Shown here piece by piece: positions 30,904 through 38,325 of a stretch of 39,152 nucleotides of DNA. The stretch comes from an uncultured delta proteobacterium (lineage in GTDB: Bacteria; Myxococcota_A; UBA9160; JAFDET01). Position 1 is the stretch's first letter. Every line of letters begins with the position of its first letter. The notes under the pieces were generated by a model. It was given only the letters and a program-made list of their open reading frames with translations, was not told the DNA's origin and ran no database searches. The stretch lies in assembly GCA_947260035.1 (NCBI GenBank), contig CAMYOO010000002.1, positions 1 through 39,152 on the forward strand, in the 5' to 3' direction. The position numbers and the translations under genes are program-made.

Positions 30904-30917
30904 GAGCCGGCTCCTAG
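30900..30917. terminator. 18-bp perfect palindrome containing both convergent stop codons
   Basis: CTAGGAGCC (30900-30908) and GGCTCCTAG (30909-30917) are exact inverted copies. The stop of the hydrolase (TAG 30901-30903) and that of the TonB-like gene (TAG on minus, 30916-30914) lie in the two arms. A strong stem could form in both transcripts; no T-tract follows. Confidence 0.5.
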
Positions 30918-31309
30918 GGAATCTCCAGGCTGAAGCGCACGGGGACCTCGAGGCGGCCGTAGACCCAGGGCAGGGCGCCGGCTCGGACTACGCTCTTCTC
31001 CGCAGCGCGATCCAGGCTGCTGTAGCCCGAAGAGCCCACCAGCTGGATCTCCTGAGCCATCCCGCTGGAGCGGTCGATGTGGAAGCCCACCTTGGCCACG
31101 CCCTCCAGTCCACGGGCGCGGGCCTGGCGCGGATAGACCACCGCTGCCTGGATGCGCCGGCGGATCTCTGCCAGCCGTTCCTCGACGGCCGGCCCGACCG
31201 GAACGGCATCCTCGCCGACGGAGATCAGCTCGTCGGCCGGGGCCGGGCCCGCCAGGGCCAGCAGCAGCAGCAGGGCCGCGGCCGGCCAGGCTCGTCTGGC
31301 TCGTTTCAA
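30914..31309 (-). CDS. TonB-like energy transducer, C-terminal-domain protein with TTG start
   Basis: A 131-residue exported protein with a signal peptide (KRARRAWPAAALLLLLALAG, cleavage near residue 25) and a TonB C-terminal domain (VVYPRQARARGLEGVAKVGF, DRSSGMAQEIQLVGSSGYSS, LDRAAEKSVVRAGALPW). There is no other start near the frame's beginning than TTG 31309, which has GGAGG seven bases upstream inside the btuB 3' end and shares the btuB TGA as TTGA. There is no Pro-rich spacer or obvious retained membrane anchor, unlike full TonB. It may be a secreted or short TonB partner of the B12 receptor encoded just upstream. Confidence 0.78.
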   Translation of the reverse strand: MKRARRAWPAAALLLLLALAGPAPADELISVGEDAVPVGPAVEERLAEIRRRIQAAVVYPRQARARGLEGVAKVGFHIDRSSGMAQEIQLVGSSGYSSLDRAAEKSVVRAGALPWVYGRLEVPVRFSLEIP

Positions 31310-33489
31310 CGGCGCACCTCCACCAGGAAACGCACCTCGTAATTTCGCTCCGGCGACGGGAAGAACCGCTTCTGGCCCATGGGCAGGAAGGTTACCGGGT
31401 CGAACACGGTGCGGATACCGCCCACCTCCTCGTACTGCTTGTCCAGGATGTTGTAGACGTTGAACTCGACGCCCAGGCGCACGTGCTCGCCGATCTGGGG
31501 GCGCCAGGCCAAGTGCCCGTCCACCACCTGGAAGGCATCCATCTGGTCGAAGGCGTTGGCGGAGTCGTTGATGAACAGGCGGCTGCCGACGATGTTGGCG
31601 TTGACGCCGGCCTCGGTGTAGAAGGGTCCGAAGACCCGTGCGCCGGCGGTCCCGCGGTGCTTGGGCACCAGTGGGATGCGGTTGCCCTCCAGCATCGTCA
31701 GGCGGTCGCGAGTGATCTCGACGTCGTCGTACGTGTAGCTGCCGTAGAGCTCCAGCCACTCCACCGGGCGCAGCGTCGTCGAGAACTCGACGCCGCGGTG
31801 GCGCACCCGGTCCATGTTCACATTCTGGCCGAAGGGCGGGCTTACCTCGGTGTTGAGCAGGATCTCGTTGCGCACCGTCATGTAGTAGACGGCCAGGTTG
31901 GCATCGACGTGATGGGTGCGGAGCTTGGCGCCCAGCTCATAGGTCGTGGACTTCTCGGGCTCCAGCTCCGGCGAGAAGCCGAAGAACCCGAAGGCCTCGG
32001 TCAGATTGGGGAAGCGAAAGCCCCGCGCCCAGGAGCCGTAGAGCGAGAGCGGCTCCAGCGCCCGCCAGGTCAGGGCCGCACGGGGGCTCCAGGCGCTCTG
32101 GTTTACATCGAAGCCGTCCCCGTTGAGCTGGTTGGTGGCGGAACGGCTGTTGCGGTCGTAGCGGACCCCACCGGACAGGATCAGGTTGTCCAGAAGGTTC
32201 AGGTCGTCCTGGAGGAAGAACCCGTAAAGAGTTCTATCTGCACGGGTTTTCGTGGTCGAGTCGAAGTCGAACACGCTCAGATCGTCGAACAGGCTGTCGA
32301 AGGATGCCTTGTCGCTGCTCCAGTCGCCGCCGAGGACCAGTTGATTGGCGTGGCCGAAGATCGGCCGGTCCACCACCAGCTGGCTGTTCACGCCGACGAC
32401 CTGGGTCTCGTCGTCGTTGTCGAACACGAAGGTGACGTTGCTGAGCGTTCCCCGGTCGCGGCGCTGGCGGTACCAGGCCGTGGTCTTGAAGGTCACGTCC
32501 TCGGCCAGGAAGACCTGGAGCGTGCCGTCCACGTTGTAGGTGCGGACGCGGTTGAAGTTGTCGTCGGGCCCCGGCTCTGCTGCGCGGCGGCCGAGGAAGT
32601 TGATCTGCATTTCGGACAGCGTGCCCGGGCGCTCGCGTTTGTCGCTCCAGTAGCCGGCTTTGACGTCCAGGCGCGCGAGGTCGGCGATGTCGAAGCCCAG
32701 CTTGAAGACACCTCCGTGCTTGCGGTAGTCGCTGCGCTCGCGATAACCGTCGCTGTGCTGCCCGTCCAGGAAGAACGAGGCGCTCACGGGCCCGGCGCTG
32801 CCGCCGGCGAAGACCGTGCCCTGGTAGGCGTCGTAGGAGGCCAGCCGGCCGCGCGCTTCGAAGCGCAGCGGACCCTCGCCGCTGCGGGTCACAATGTTGA
32901 TGACGCCCGCCTCGGCGGCGTCGCCCCAGGCGGCGTTCACCGGGCCTCGCGCCACCTCGATCCGCTCGACGTTGTCGATTGAGACCAGCGCCCAGTCGGT
33001 GACCATGCTGTCGGGCTCGTTGGCTCGTCGGCCGTCCACCAGCACCAGGGTTCCCGAGCCGTTGCCGCCACCGTTGTTGAAGCCACGCAGCTCCACCCGG
33101 TAGCCCTCGGGATTGGTGGAGTCCTGGGTGACGAAGACGCCCGCCTCGCGCCGCAGCAGGTCGGGTACGTCGCGCGCGCCGCTCTGCTCGATCGCTTCGC
33201 GGTCGAGCACCGTGATGTTGCCGGGCGTGTCCAGGTTGTTGCGCTCGCCGCGCGTAGTGGTGGCGATCACCTCGCCCACCTGACGCACCACCGGCGGCGG
33301 CTCGCTGGGCGGCTGCGACGGCGCGGGATCGGGATCGGGGTCGGCCACGGCGGCGGGATCCGCCACGGGATCGGGGTCGGCCACGGCGGCGGGATCCGCC
33401 ACGGGATCCGGATCCGGTGGGTCTCCCGGGGCTGCAAGGGCGGCCGACGAGAACAGGACGCACAGAAACACGAGACCGAGACGGGTCAT
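31306..33489 (-). CDS. btuB: TonB-dependent vitamin B12 outer-membrane receptor
   Basis: A 727-residue protein with a signal peptide (cleavage after ALA near residue 20) and an Asp/Pro-rich linker (25-60). A TonB-box-like GEVIATTTRG is followed by the plug domain (TPGNITVLDREAIEQSGARD, LRGFNNGGGNGSGTLVLVDG, IERIEVARGP-type segment as VERIEVARGPVNAAWGD). A 22-strand barrel ends in an aromatic-rich strand before the final RR. ATG 33489 follows GGAGG at five bases. The cobalamin riboswitch directly upstream on the same strand is the main reason to name it BtuB; by sequence alone it could also take siderophores or other ligands. Expression should fall when adenosylcobalamin is abundant. Confidence 0.88.
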   Translation of the reverse strand: MTRLGLVFLCVLFSSAALAAPGDPPDPDPVADPAAVADPDPVADPAAVADPDPDPAPSQPPSEPPPVVRQVGEVIATTTRGERNNLDTPGNITVLDREAIEQSGARDVPDLLRREAGVFVTQDSTNPEGYRVELRGFNNGGGNGSGTLVLVDGRRANEPDSMVTDWALVSIDNVERIEVARGPVNAAWGDAAEAGVINIVTRSGEGPLRFEARGRLASYDAYQGTVFAGGSAGPVSASFFLDGQHSDGYRERSDYRKHGGVFKLGFDIADLARLDVKAGYWSDKRERPGTLSEMQINFLGRRAAEPGPDDNFNRVRTYNVDGTLQVFLAEDVTFKTTAWYRQRRDRGTLSNVTFVFDNDDETQVVGVNSQLVVDRPIFGHANQLVLGGDWSSDKASFDSLFDDLSVFDFDSTTKTRADRTLYGFFLQDDLNLLDNLILSGGVRYDRNSRSATNQLNGDGFDVNQSAWSPRAALTWRALEPLSLYGSWARGFRFPNLTEAFGFFGFSPELEPEKSTTYELGAKLRTHHVDANLAVYYMTVRNEILLNTEVSPPFGQNVNMDRVRHRGVEFSTTLRPVEWLELYGSYTYDDVEITRDRLTMLEGNRIPLVPKHRGTAGARVFGPFYTEAGVNANIVGSRLFINDSANAFDQMDAFQVVDGHLAWRPQIGEHVRLGVEFNVYNILDKQYEEVGGIRTVFDPVTFLPMGQKRFFPSPERNYEVRFLVEVRR
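33331..33402 (-). repeat. Two perfect tandem 36-bp copies in the btuB linker
   Basis: Copies 33331-33366 and 33367-33402 are identical and in frame. They encode a repeated 12-residue unit rich in DPVADPAAVADP just after the signal peptide, so copy number sets the linker length before the TonB box without affecting the frame. Confidence 0.88.
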
Positions 33490-33530
33490 GGAGACCTCCA
33501 CTCCTTCCGCGAAGAGCGAGTGTCGTTGTG

Positions 33531-33693
33531 CCGCCCGGGCAGGTTTCCTGGCTTATGGGTGTTGCCTCTCCACGCCTTCCCAGGGAGTCCTTTCTCCCCA
33601 GTGGCCTATGCGGAGGGGCTACCCAATCACAGTGGCGGGACCGCGGCCGGATTTCACGGCCTTCCCTTTTCACCCTGATGGGCACCCGGGCGT
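33531..33693 (-). promoter_or_regulatory. Cobalamin (adenosylcobalamin) riboswitch
   Basis: Read on the minus strand, the conserved cobalamin aptamer pieces occur in order: GGTGCCC, GGGTGAAAAGGGAA, GTGAAATCCG, GGTCCCGCCACTGTGA, GCCACTG, GGGAAGG and the B12 box AAGCCAGGAAACCTGCC (plus 33538-33554). Flanking GCCCGGG/CCCGGGC halves close the outer stem. Downstream, CACTC (plus 33518-33522) can pair with GAGTG (33499-33503) next to the GGAGG of btuB, a plausible expression platform acting on translation. Confidence 0.95.
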
Positions 33694-33745
33694 CTGGTTG
33701 TGTCGGATCACTACCGGCTGGAGTTGCCGGCGTCAAATGGGGAGA

Positions 33746-34420
33746 TCAGGACGGGCAGTTGGGTCGCTGGGCGCGCCGGCACATGTTGGTGGAGAACTTG
33801 ACGGCCCACGCATCGATGGCGGCGCGCACGTCCGACCAGTCGTCCATGCCCTTGAAGGTCTTGCCGCCCACGCGGCGGTCCTTGGCGGCGCCCAGGGTCT
33901 CGCCGGTCCAGGCGTCGGTCACGCGTCCTTCCAGCGTTGCCTCGCCCACGAAGGCGGGCTTCCCGGTGAAGAGCCCCTTGGTCTCGGCCAGGAGGCGCAT
34001 CTGCGGGACGTAGGTGGAGAGGGTGTCCATGGTCACGTTGCGTTCGCCCAGCCGGACAAGGGCCGCCGTAAAGCGCATGGCTCCCTGCTCGGGATGCTTC
34101 ACCACCGTGAAGTACTTGGCCATCTCGTCGTGGACCTGCGCGTGAAAGTAGTTGGCCAGCGCCTGGCGCTGCTCCGCGCTCAGCCCGGCCTTGGCGTCTG
34201 CGCCGCGCCAGAAGGAGACGGGGTCGATGATGGCCTTGTCGTAGCGCGTGAAATCCGCCTCGGGATTGATCCAGCGCAGCTCGGCCTCGCCGGCCTTGCC
34301 GGGCTCGAGCTTGCTGTAGTCCTTGAGGAAGCCCGCGCCCTCGCCGGGCTTCGCCTTGCGGGTGGCGCCGCAGCCGAGGGCAAGTGTGAGGATGAGGATG
34401 ACGCCAGTGAAGCGAAGCAC
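33746..34420 (-). CDS. DUF3313 lipoprotein
   Basis: A 224-residue protein with a lipoprotein signal ending LTLALGC. The DUF3313 hallmarks follow directly: GAGFLKDYSKLEPGK, LRWINPEADFTRYDKAIIDP, then a region ending AAIDAWAVKFSTNMCRR. The family is periplasmic and outer-membrane-facing with unknown function. GTG 34420 has AAGGAG at good spacing and gives a short signal, so it is preferred to ATG 34450, which would run into the aminotransferase stop. The gene lies 22 bases downstream of the aminotransferase on the same strand and may be cotranscribed. Confidence 0.83.
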   Translation of the reverse strand: MLRFTGVILILTLALGCGATRKAKPGEGAGFLKDYSKLEPGKAGEAELRWINPEADFTRYDKAIIDPVSFWRGADAKAGLSAEQRQALANYFHAQVHDEMAKYFTVVKHPEQGAMRFTAALVRLGERNVTMDTLSTYVPQMRLLAETKGLFTGKPAFVGEATLEGRVTDAWTGETLGAAKDRRVGGKTFKGMDDWSDVRAAIDAWAVKFSTNMCRRAQRPNCPS

Positions 34421-34442
34421 GCTGCTCTCCTTCGTTCTCGGA

Positions 34443-35537
34443 TCAGGCAAGGATGGTAGAGAGGGCCGAGGCCAGTCGCTCCACGTTCTCGATGCGGGCG
34501 TTGTGGCCCATCAGGCCCACGCGCCAGACGCGGCCCGCCAGCTTGCCGAGCCCGCCGCCGACCTCGATGCCGTGATCGTCCAGCAGGCTGCGGCGCACGT
34601 CGGCTTCACCGCGGGACAGAACCGCTTCGGGCAGTCGCAACGTGGTGAGCGGGGGCAGGCGGTAGGCCTCTTCCACCAGGGGCTCGAAGCCAAGTGCACC
34701 CAGCGTCTCGATCAGCGCCGCGCTGGCCTGCCGGTGGCGCTGCTCGCGCGCCCGCATGCCTTCCTCCTCCACCATGCGCAACGCTTCGCAGAGCGCCGTG
34801 ATCATGGAGACGGGCGCCGTGTGGTGGTAGACGCGCTCCTGGCCGAAGTAGCCGGCCAGCAGGGTCAGGTCCAGGTACCAGCTCTGCACGGGCTGCGAGC
34901 GCGCCTGCACGCGCTGCATGGCGCGCTCGCTGAAGGAGACGGGGGACAGGCCGGGCGGACACGACAGGCACTTCTGGGTTCCGCTGTAGGCCGCGTCGAT
35001 GCCCCACTCGTCGAGGCTCACGCGGATGCCGGCCAGGGAGGTCACGCAGTCCAGCACCAGCATTGCCCCGGCCGCCCGCGCGGCCGCGGCAATCGGCTCC
35101 ACCGGCTGACACACCCCGGTGGAGGTCTCGGCGTGGACGAAGGCCGCCAGCCGAGGGCGCACGCGCGTCATGGCCTCGGCCATGGCGTCGGGGTCGAGGG
35201 GCGTGCCCCATTCGGCCTCCACCCGCGTGACGCGCCCGCCGATGCGCGACGCCACCTCGCACAGGCGCTCGCCGAAGACGCCGGCCACGCCGACCACCAC
35301 GTCATCGCCCGGCTCGAGCAGGTTGCAGAGGCAGGCCTCCATGCCGGCCGAGCCCGTGGCCGAGATCGGCAGGGTCATGGCGTTCTCGGTGCCAAAGATC
35401 CGCCGCAGCCGGCCCTGGACCTCGTCCACCACGGCCAGGAAGGCGGGGTCGAGGTGTCCCAGCAGGGGCTGCGCCAAGGCCTGAAGGACGCGTTCGGGCA
35501 CGTTGGAAGGTCCGGGACCGAGTAGCAAGCGGCTCAT
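34443..35537 (-). CDS. Class V aminotransferase (alanine-glyoxylate / serine-pyruvate type)
   Basis: A 364-residue PLP enzyme. It begins SRLLLGPGPSNVPERVLQAL, typical of the AGXT/serine-glyoxylate branch. The PLP lysine is K189 in YSGTQKCLSCPPG; the preceding LVLDCVTSLAG contains the Asp that binds the pyridine nitrogen, and STGVCQP matches the family loop. The C-terminal GLMGHNAR is also characteristic. It transfers an amino group from alanine or serine to glyoxylate. ATG 35537 has no ribosome-binding site but has TACCCT seven bases upstream. Confidence 0.93.
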   Translation of the reverse strand: MSRLLLGPGPSNVPERVLQALAQPLLGHLDPAFLAVVDEVQGRLRRIFGTENAMTLPISATGSAGMEACLCNLLEPGDDVVVGVAGVFGERLCEVASRIGGRVTRVEAEWGTPLDPDAMAEAMTRVRPRLAAFVHAETSTGVCQPVEPIAAAARAAGAMLVLDCVTSLAGIRVSLDEWGIDAAYSGTQKCLSCPPGLSPVSFSERAMQRVQARSQPVQSWYLDLTLLAGYFGQERVYHHTAPVSMITALCEALRMVEEEGMRAREQRHRQASAALIETLGALGFEPLVEEAYRLPPLTTLRLPEAVLSRGEADVRRSLLDDHGIEVGGGLGKLAGRVWRVGLMGHNARIENVERLASALSTILA

Positions 35538-35544
35538 GGCGCCC

Positions 35545-35565
35545 AGGGTAGCGGGAGGGTAGGGT
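35545..35565. promoter_or_regulatory. Adjacent divergent -10 boxes for the aminotransferase and the dgt operon
   Basis: On the minus strand TACCCT (plus 35545-35550) ends seven bases before ATG 35537. On the plus strand TAGGGT (35560-35565) ends seven bases before ATG 35573. The intergenic gap is 35 bases with no ribosome-binding site on either side, the same arrangement as at 29547-29564. Confidence 0.48.
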
Positions 35566-35572
35566 TCGGCGA

Positions 35573-35719
35573 ATGAGGGGTTGGATCCTCGCAGCCGCCG
35601 GCCTGGCGGCGCTCGCGGCGGGGGCCTACGCGGTCCTCCGCCCTCCCGCACCCGGTACCGGCGAGATCGGGGAAGAGTCGCGCGCCGAACTCGAGCGCGT
35701 GCTCCAGGAATCCCCGTGA
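35573..35719 (+). CDS. 48-residue membrane microprotein, first gene of the dgt operon
   Basis: The frame from ATG 35573 to TGA 35719 encodes one hydrophobic segment (GWILAAAGLAALAAGAYAVL, residues 3-22) and a soluble acidic tail with an amphipathic helix (EESRAELERVLQ). The TGA overlaps the GTG start of the dGTPase as GTGA, and a TAGGGT box precedes the ATG by seven bases. It lies exactly between promoter and dGTPase and supplies the ribosomes for coupled translation. No family is recognised. Position and coupling, rather than similarity, support it as a real gene. Confidence 0.6.
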   Translation: MRGWILAAAGLAALAAGAYAVLRPPAPGTGEIGEESRAELERVLQESP

Positions 35720-36861
35720 TCCGAACGCGCGAGCATCTGGAGGCCGAGGAGCTGGAGGTCCTGGCGCCGTGCGCGGCGCGGGCCGCGGAGTCGTTGGGGC
35801 GTGTGGTCTTCGAGACCGCCCATCCGTATCGAACGGCCTTCCAGCGGGATCGCGACCGCGTGCTCCACTCCCGGGCGTTCCGGCGCCTGGAGTACAAGAC
35901 CCAGGTCTTCGTGCCTCACGAGGGCGACCACTACCGCAACCGCCTGACCCATACGCTGGAGGGCGCACAGATCGCGCGCACCATCGCGCGCACCCTGAGC
36001 CTCAACCAGGATCTGGCCGAGGCCGTGGTCCTGGCCCACGACCTGGGTCACACCCCCTTCGGCCACGCCGGCGAGCGCGTGCTGGCCGAGCTGATGAAGG
36101 ACGAGGGCGGGTTCGACCACAATCGCCAGAGCTTGCGGGTCGTGGACCTGCTGGAGGAGCGCTACCCCGGGTTTCGCGGTCTCAATCTCACCATGGAGAC
36201 GCGCGAGGGCATCCTGAAGCACGGCCACGCCTGGGAGCACCCCATCCCGCTTCCGCCCGATACGCCGCATCCCTCATTGGAGGCCCGCGTGGCCGATTTC
36301 GCCGATGAGATCGCCTACACGAACCACGATCTGGACGACGGGCTGCGCTCGGGTCTGCTGGAGCGCGATGAGTTCGAAGAGGTGGGCCTGTGGCGCGAGA
36401 TCCGGCGCGAGACGGAGGTGCGCGTGGGCAAGGCCAGCCGTCGGGTGCTGGACGCCCAGACCATCGTGGGACTGATCAATCGCCTGGTGACGGACCTGGT
36501 CGAGGAGACCGATCGCCGCGTGGCGGGGAGGGCGAGCATCGACTCGGTGCGGAGCTCGGCCGAGCCGCTGGTGGGCTTCTCGCCCGAGGTCGCGCGCGGT
36601 GCGTTGCAGCTCAAACGCTTCCTGAGTACGCGCCTCTACCAACACCATCAGGTCGTGCGCGCCGTGCGCAAGGGAGAACGGGTGCTGCGTGAGCTCTTTG
36701 CCGTGTATCGGGATGATCCGGCCCGGCTTCCGCCCCACGTGGTGACCCGCTTCGAGGTGGACGGTCCGGCCCGGGCCGTAGCGGACTACGTTGCGGGCAT
36801 GACCGACCGCTTTGCCCTGGACGAGCACCGCAAGCTCCTGGATCCCCATGAGCCCGTCTGA
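35716..36861 (+). CDS. dgt: Deoxyguanosinetriphosphate triphosphohydrolase-like protein (HD domain)
   Basis: A 381-residue HD-domain protein of the short dGTPase type. Its conserved opening is DRDRVLHSRAFRRLEYKTQV followed by HEGDHYRNRLTHTLEGAQIA (H79 is a metal ligand), the HD pair H108-D109 in AHDLGHTPFGHAGE and FDHNRQSLRV, with a later Asp in DFADEIAYTNHDLDD. The family cleaves dGTP (or other dNTPs) to nucleoside and triphosphate, affecting dNTP pools and in some hosts phage resistance. The start is GTG 35716, overlapping the microprotein stop. The upstream extension of the same frame overlaps the microprotein and is not used. Confidence 0.93.
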   Translation: MIRTREHLEAEELEVLAPCAARAAESLGRVVFETAHPYRTAFQRDRDRVLHSRAFRRLEYKTQVFVPHEGDHYRNRLTHTLEGAQIARTIARTLSLNQDLAEAVVLAHDLGHTPFGHAGERVLAELMKDEGGFDHNRQSLRVVDLLEERYPGFRGLNLTMETREGILKHGHAWEHPIPLPPDTPHPSLEARVADFADEIAYTNHDLDDGLRSGLLERDEFEEVGLWREIRRETEVRVGKASRRVLDAQTIVGLINRLVTDLVEETDRRVAGRASIDSVRSSAEPLVGFSPEVARGALQLKRFLSTRLYQHHQVVRAVRKGERVLRELFAVYRDDPARLPPHVVTRFEVDGPARAVADYVAGMTDRFALDEHRKLLDPHEPV

Positions 36862-37180
36862 TGCCGAGGTTCGTGTGGTGCTGGTGACTGCGCCCGACGC
36901 CGAGGCCGGCGGGCGTCTGGCGCGTGCACTGGTGGACGAGCACCTGGCGGCGTGCGCCAACCTGGTTCCGGGGGTGCGCTCCATCTATCGCTGGGAGGGG
37001 CGCGTGCAGGAGGACGAAGAAGTGCTCCTGGTGATCAAGACCACGGCCGACCGCGAAGCCGCACTGTGCGAGCGCGTGTCCAGCCTGCATCCCTACGACT
37101 TGCCCGAGGTCCTGGCGTTGCCGGCTGTGGGCGGGAGCCCGGCGTATCGTGAGTGGGTGCGCCGCGAGGTGACGCTGTGA
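36848..37180 (+). CDS. cutA: CutA divalent-cation tolerance protein
   Basis: A 110-residue protein of standard CutA length. It shows the family pattern VVLVTAPDAEAGGRLARALV, LAACANLVPGVRSIYRWEG and HPYDLPEVLALP. CutA forms trimers of ferredoxin-like subunits and binds copper and other ions; its cellular role is still debated. ATG 36848 overlaps the dgt 3' end by 14 bases, and its TGA overlaps the next GTG as GTGA, so it is translationally coupled on both sides. Confidence 0.95.
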   Translation: MSPSDAEVRVVLVTAPDAEAGGRLARALVDEHLAACANLVPGVRSIYRWEGRVQEDEEVLLVIKTTADREAALCERVSSLHPYDLPEVLALPAVGGSPAYREWVRREVTL

Positions 37181-38325
37181 GCCTGGCCGATGCCCTGGAG
37201 CGCGCGGCCAGTGCGCTGCCCGACGCCGCGGACGCGATCCGCGACGCCAACGGCGACGCCGATCGTGTGTTGGAGGCACTCCCGCCCCAGGTTGCGGCCG
37301 GGGTGCTGGCCTGGCTGCTGAGCGAGGACGCCGAGGCGGCCGCCGAGCTGGCCGACGCCTGGTCGCTGAAGTCCGCCGCGGGGCCGGTGCTCGAGGCTCT
37401 GGACGAGGCTGCGCTCGGCAAGCCGGCGCGCAAGCTGTTGCGCAAGATGCGACACCGCCTGCGCTCCCGGGGCGTAGCCCTGGCCGAGTCGGCGCCGGAG
37501 CCGCGCGTGGCGCGACCGCCCGGCGGTGGCGAGGAGCCGCTGGAGGCGGCTCTGATCTCGCCGTACGATCCGACGGGCGCGCGCATGGTGACCGTAGTGG
37601 AGGCCAATCCCAGCGGTGGTGCGCGCATCTTTCAGGTGATCACTGATGCGCGACGCGGGATCCTGGAATGCCGGGTCTACGGAACCAGTCGCGGCAAGGC
37701 GCGCCGCTTTGCCCGTGAGCTGGGCACGCGCGAACGGTTCGGCGGAGTGGAGGCGCCGCCGGCCGCGGTGCGCGCGTGGCTGGGCCGCTGCTCCGCGCGC
37801 CAGGCGGCGGACCGCTCGCTGCCCCGGGAGTTCGCCGAGTGGCGCTCGGCGTTGACCGGGGACGGACCCACGCCCGGCGTGCTGGCACGGGAGGCTCTGG
37901 GTGGAGAGGGTTCGGCCCGGGGCGCCGTGGAGCTGATCCGCGAGCGGACCATCGGACCGTGGCTTCCGGCCGGCGACCCGCTGCGAGAGGTCGCCGAGAA
38001 GCTCCAGGAGCTGGAGAAGAGCACGATCATCGTCTCCGGCGGGCAGAAGCGCGCCCAGATCGAAGAGATCCTGGACGGCGCGATCGATACCCTCTTCGAT
38101 GAGGAGGAGGCGGCGCGGGTGGCCGAGTGGCTGGACGAGACCGCCTATCTACTCTGGAAGCAGGATCGCGAGGACGATGCCCGGGCCTGCCTGGCGGGTT
38201 CGGGAGCCGGCTCCGATCGCGAGGTGCGGCGAACGATCCTGGAGGTGGCGTTGGAGCCCGTGCTGGCGCGCCTGCAAGAAACGGAACAGGAACCGGAGGC
38301 GGACTCCCTGGTGGTCAAGCCGTGA
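37177..38325 (+). CDS. Unrecognised 382-residue cytoplasmic protein of the dgt-cutA operon
   Basis: No signal peptide or membrane segment. Residues 1-100 are helical and Ala/Glu/Asp-rich (ASALPDAADAIRDANGDADR, VLAWLLSEDAEAAAELADAW). A mixed region follows with a beta-rich patch (RMVTVVEANPSGGARIFQVI) and basic residues (TSRGKARRFARELGTRERFG), then a helical C-terminal part (DPLREVAEKLQELEKSTIIV, LDGAIDTLFDEEEAARVAEW). I do not recognise the family and see no catalytic motif. It begins GTG 37177 on the cutA stop (GTGA) and ends on the next start (GTGA). Tight coupling suggests it works with its neighbours, perhaps as a scaffold; that is inference. Confidence 0.72.
   Translation: MSLADALERAASALPDAADAIRDANGDADRVLEALPPQVAAGVLAWLLSEDAEAAAELADAWSLKSAAGPVLEALDEAALGKPARKLLRKMRHRLRSRGVALAESAPEPRVARPPGGGEEPLEAALISPYDPTGARMVTVVEANPSGGARIFQVITDARRGILECRVYGTSRGKARRFARELGTRERFGGVEAPPAAVRAWLGRCSARQAADRSLPREFAEWRSALTGDGPTPGVLAREALGGEGSARGAVELIRERTIGPWLPAGDPLREVAEKLQELEKSTIIVSGGQKRAQIEEILDGAIDTLFDEEEAARVAEWLDETAYLLWKQDREDDARACLAGSGAGSDREVRRTILEVALEPVLARLQETEQEPEADSLVVKP

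Noticed and set aside
35716-36861. dGTPase as evidence of an antiphage island
   Set aside because: dGTPases are common housekeeping genes. Without other defence genes or mobility markers, defence is only a possibility.
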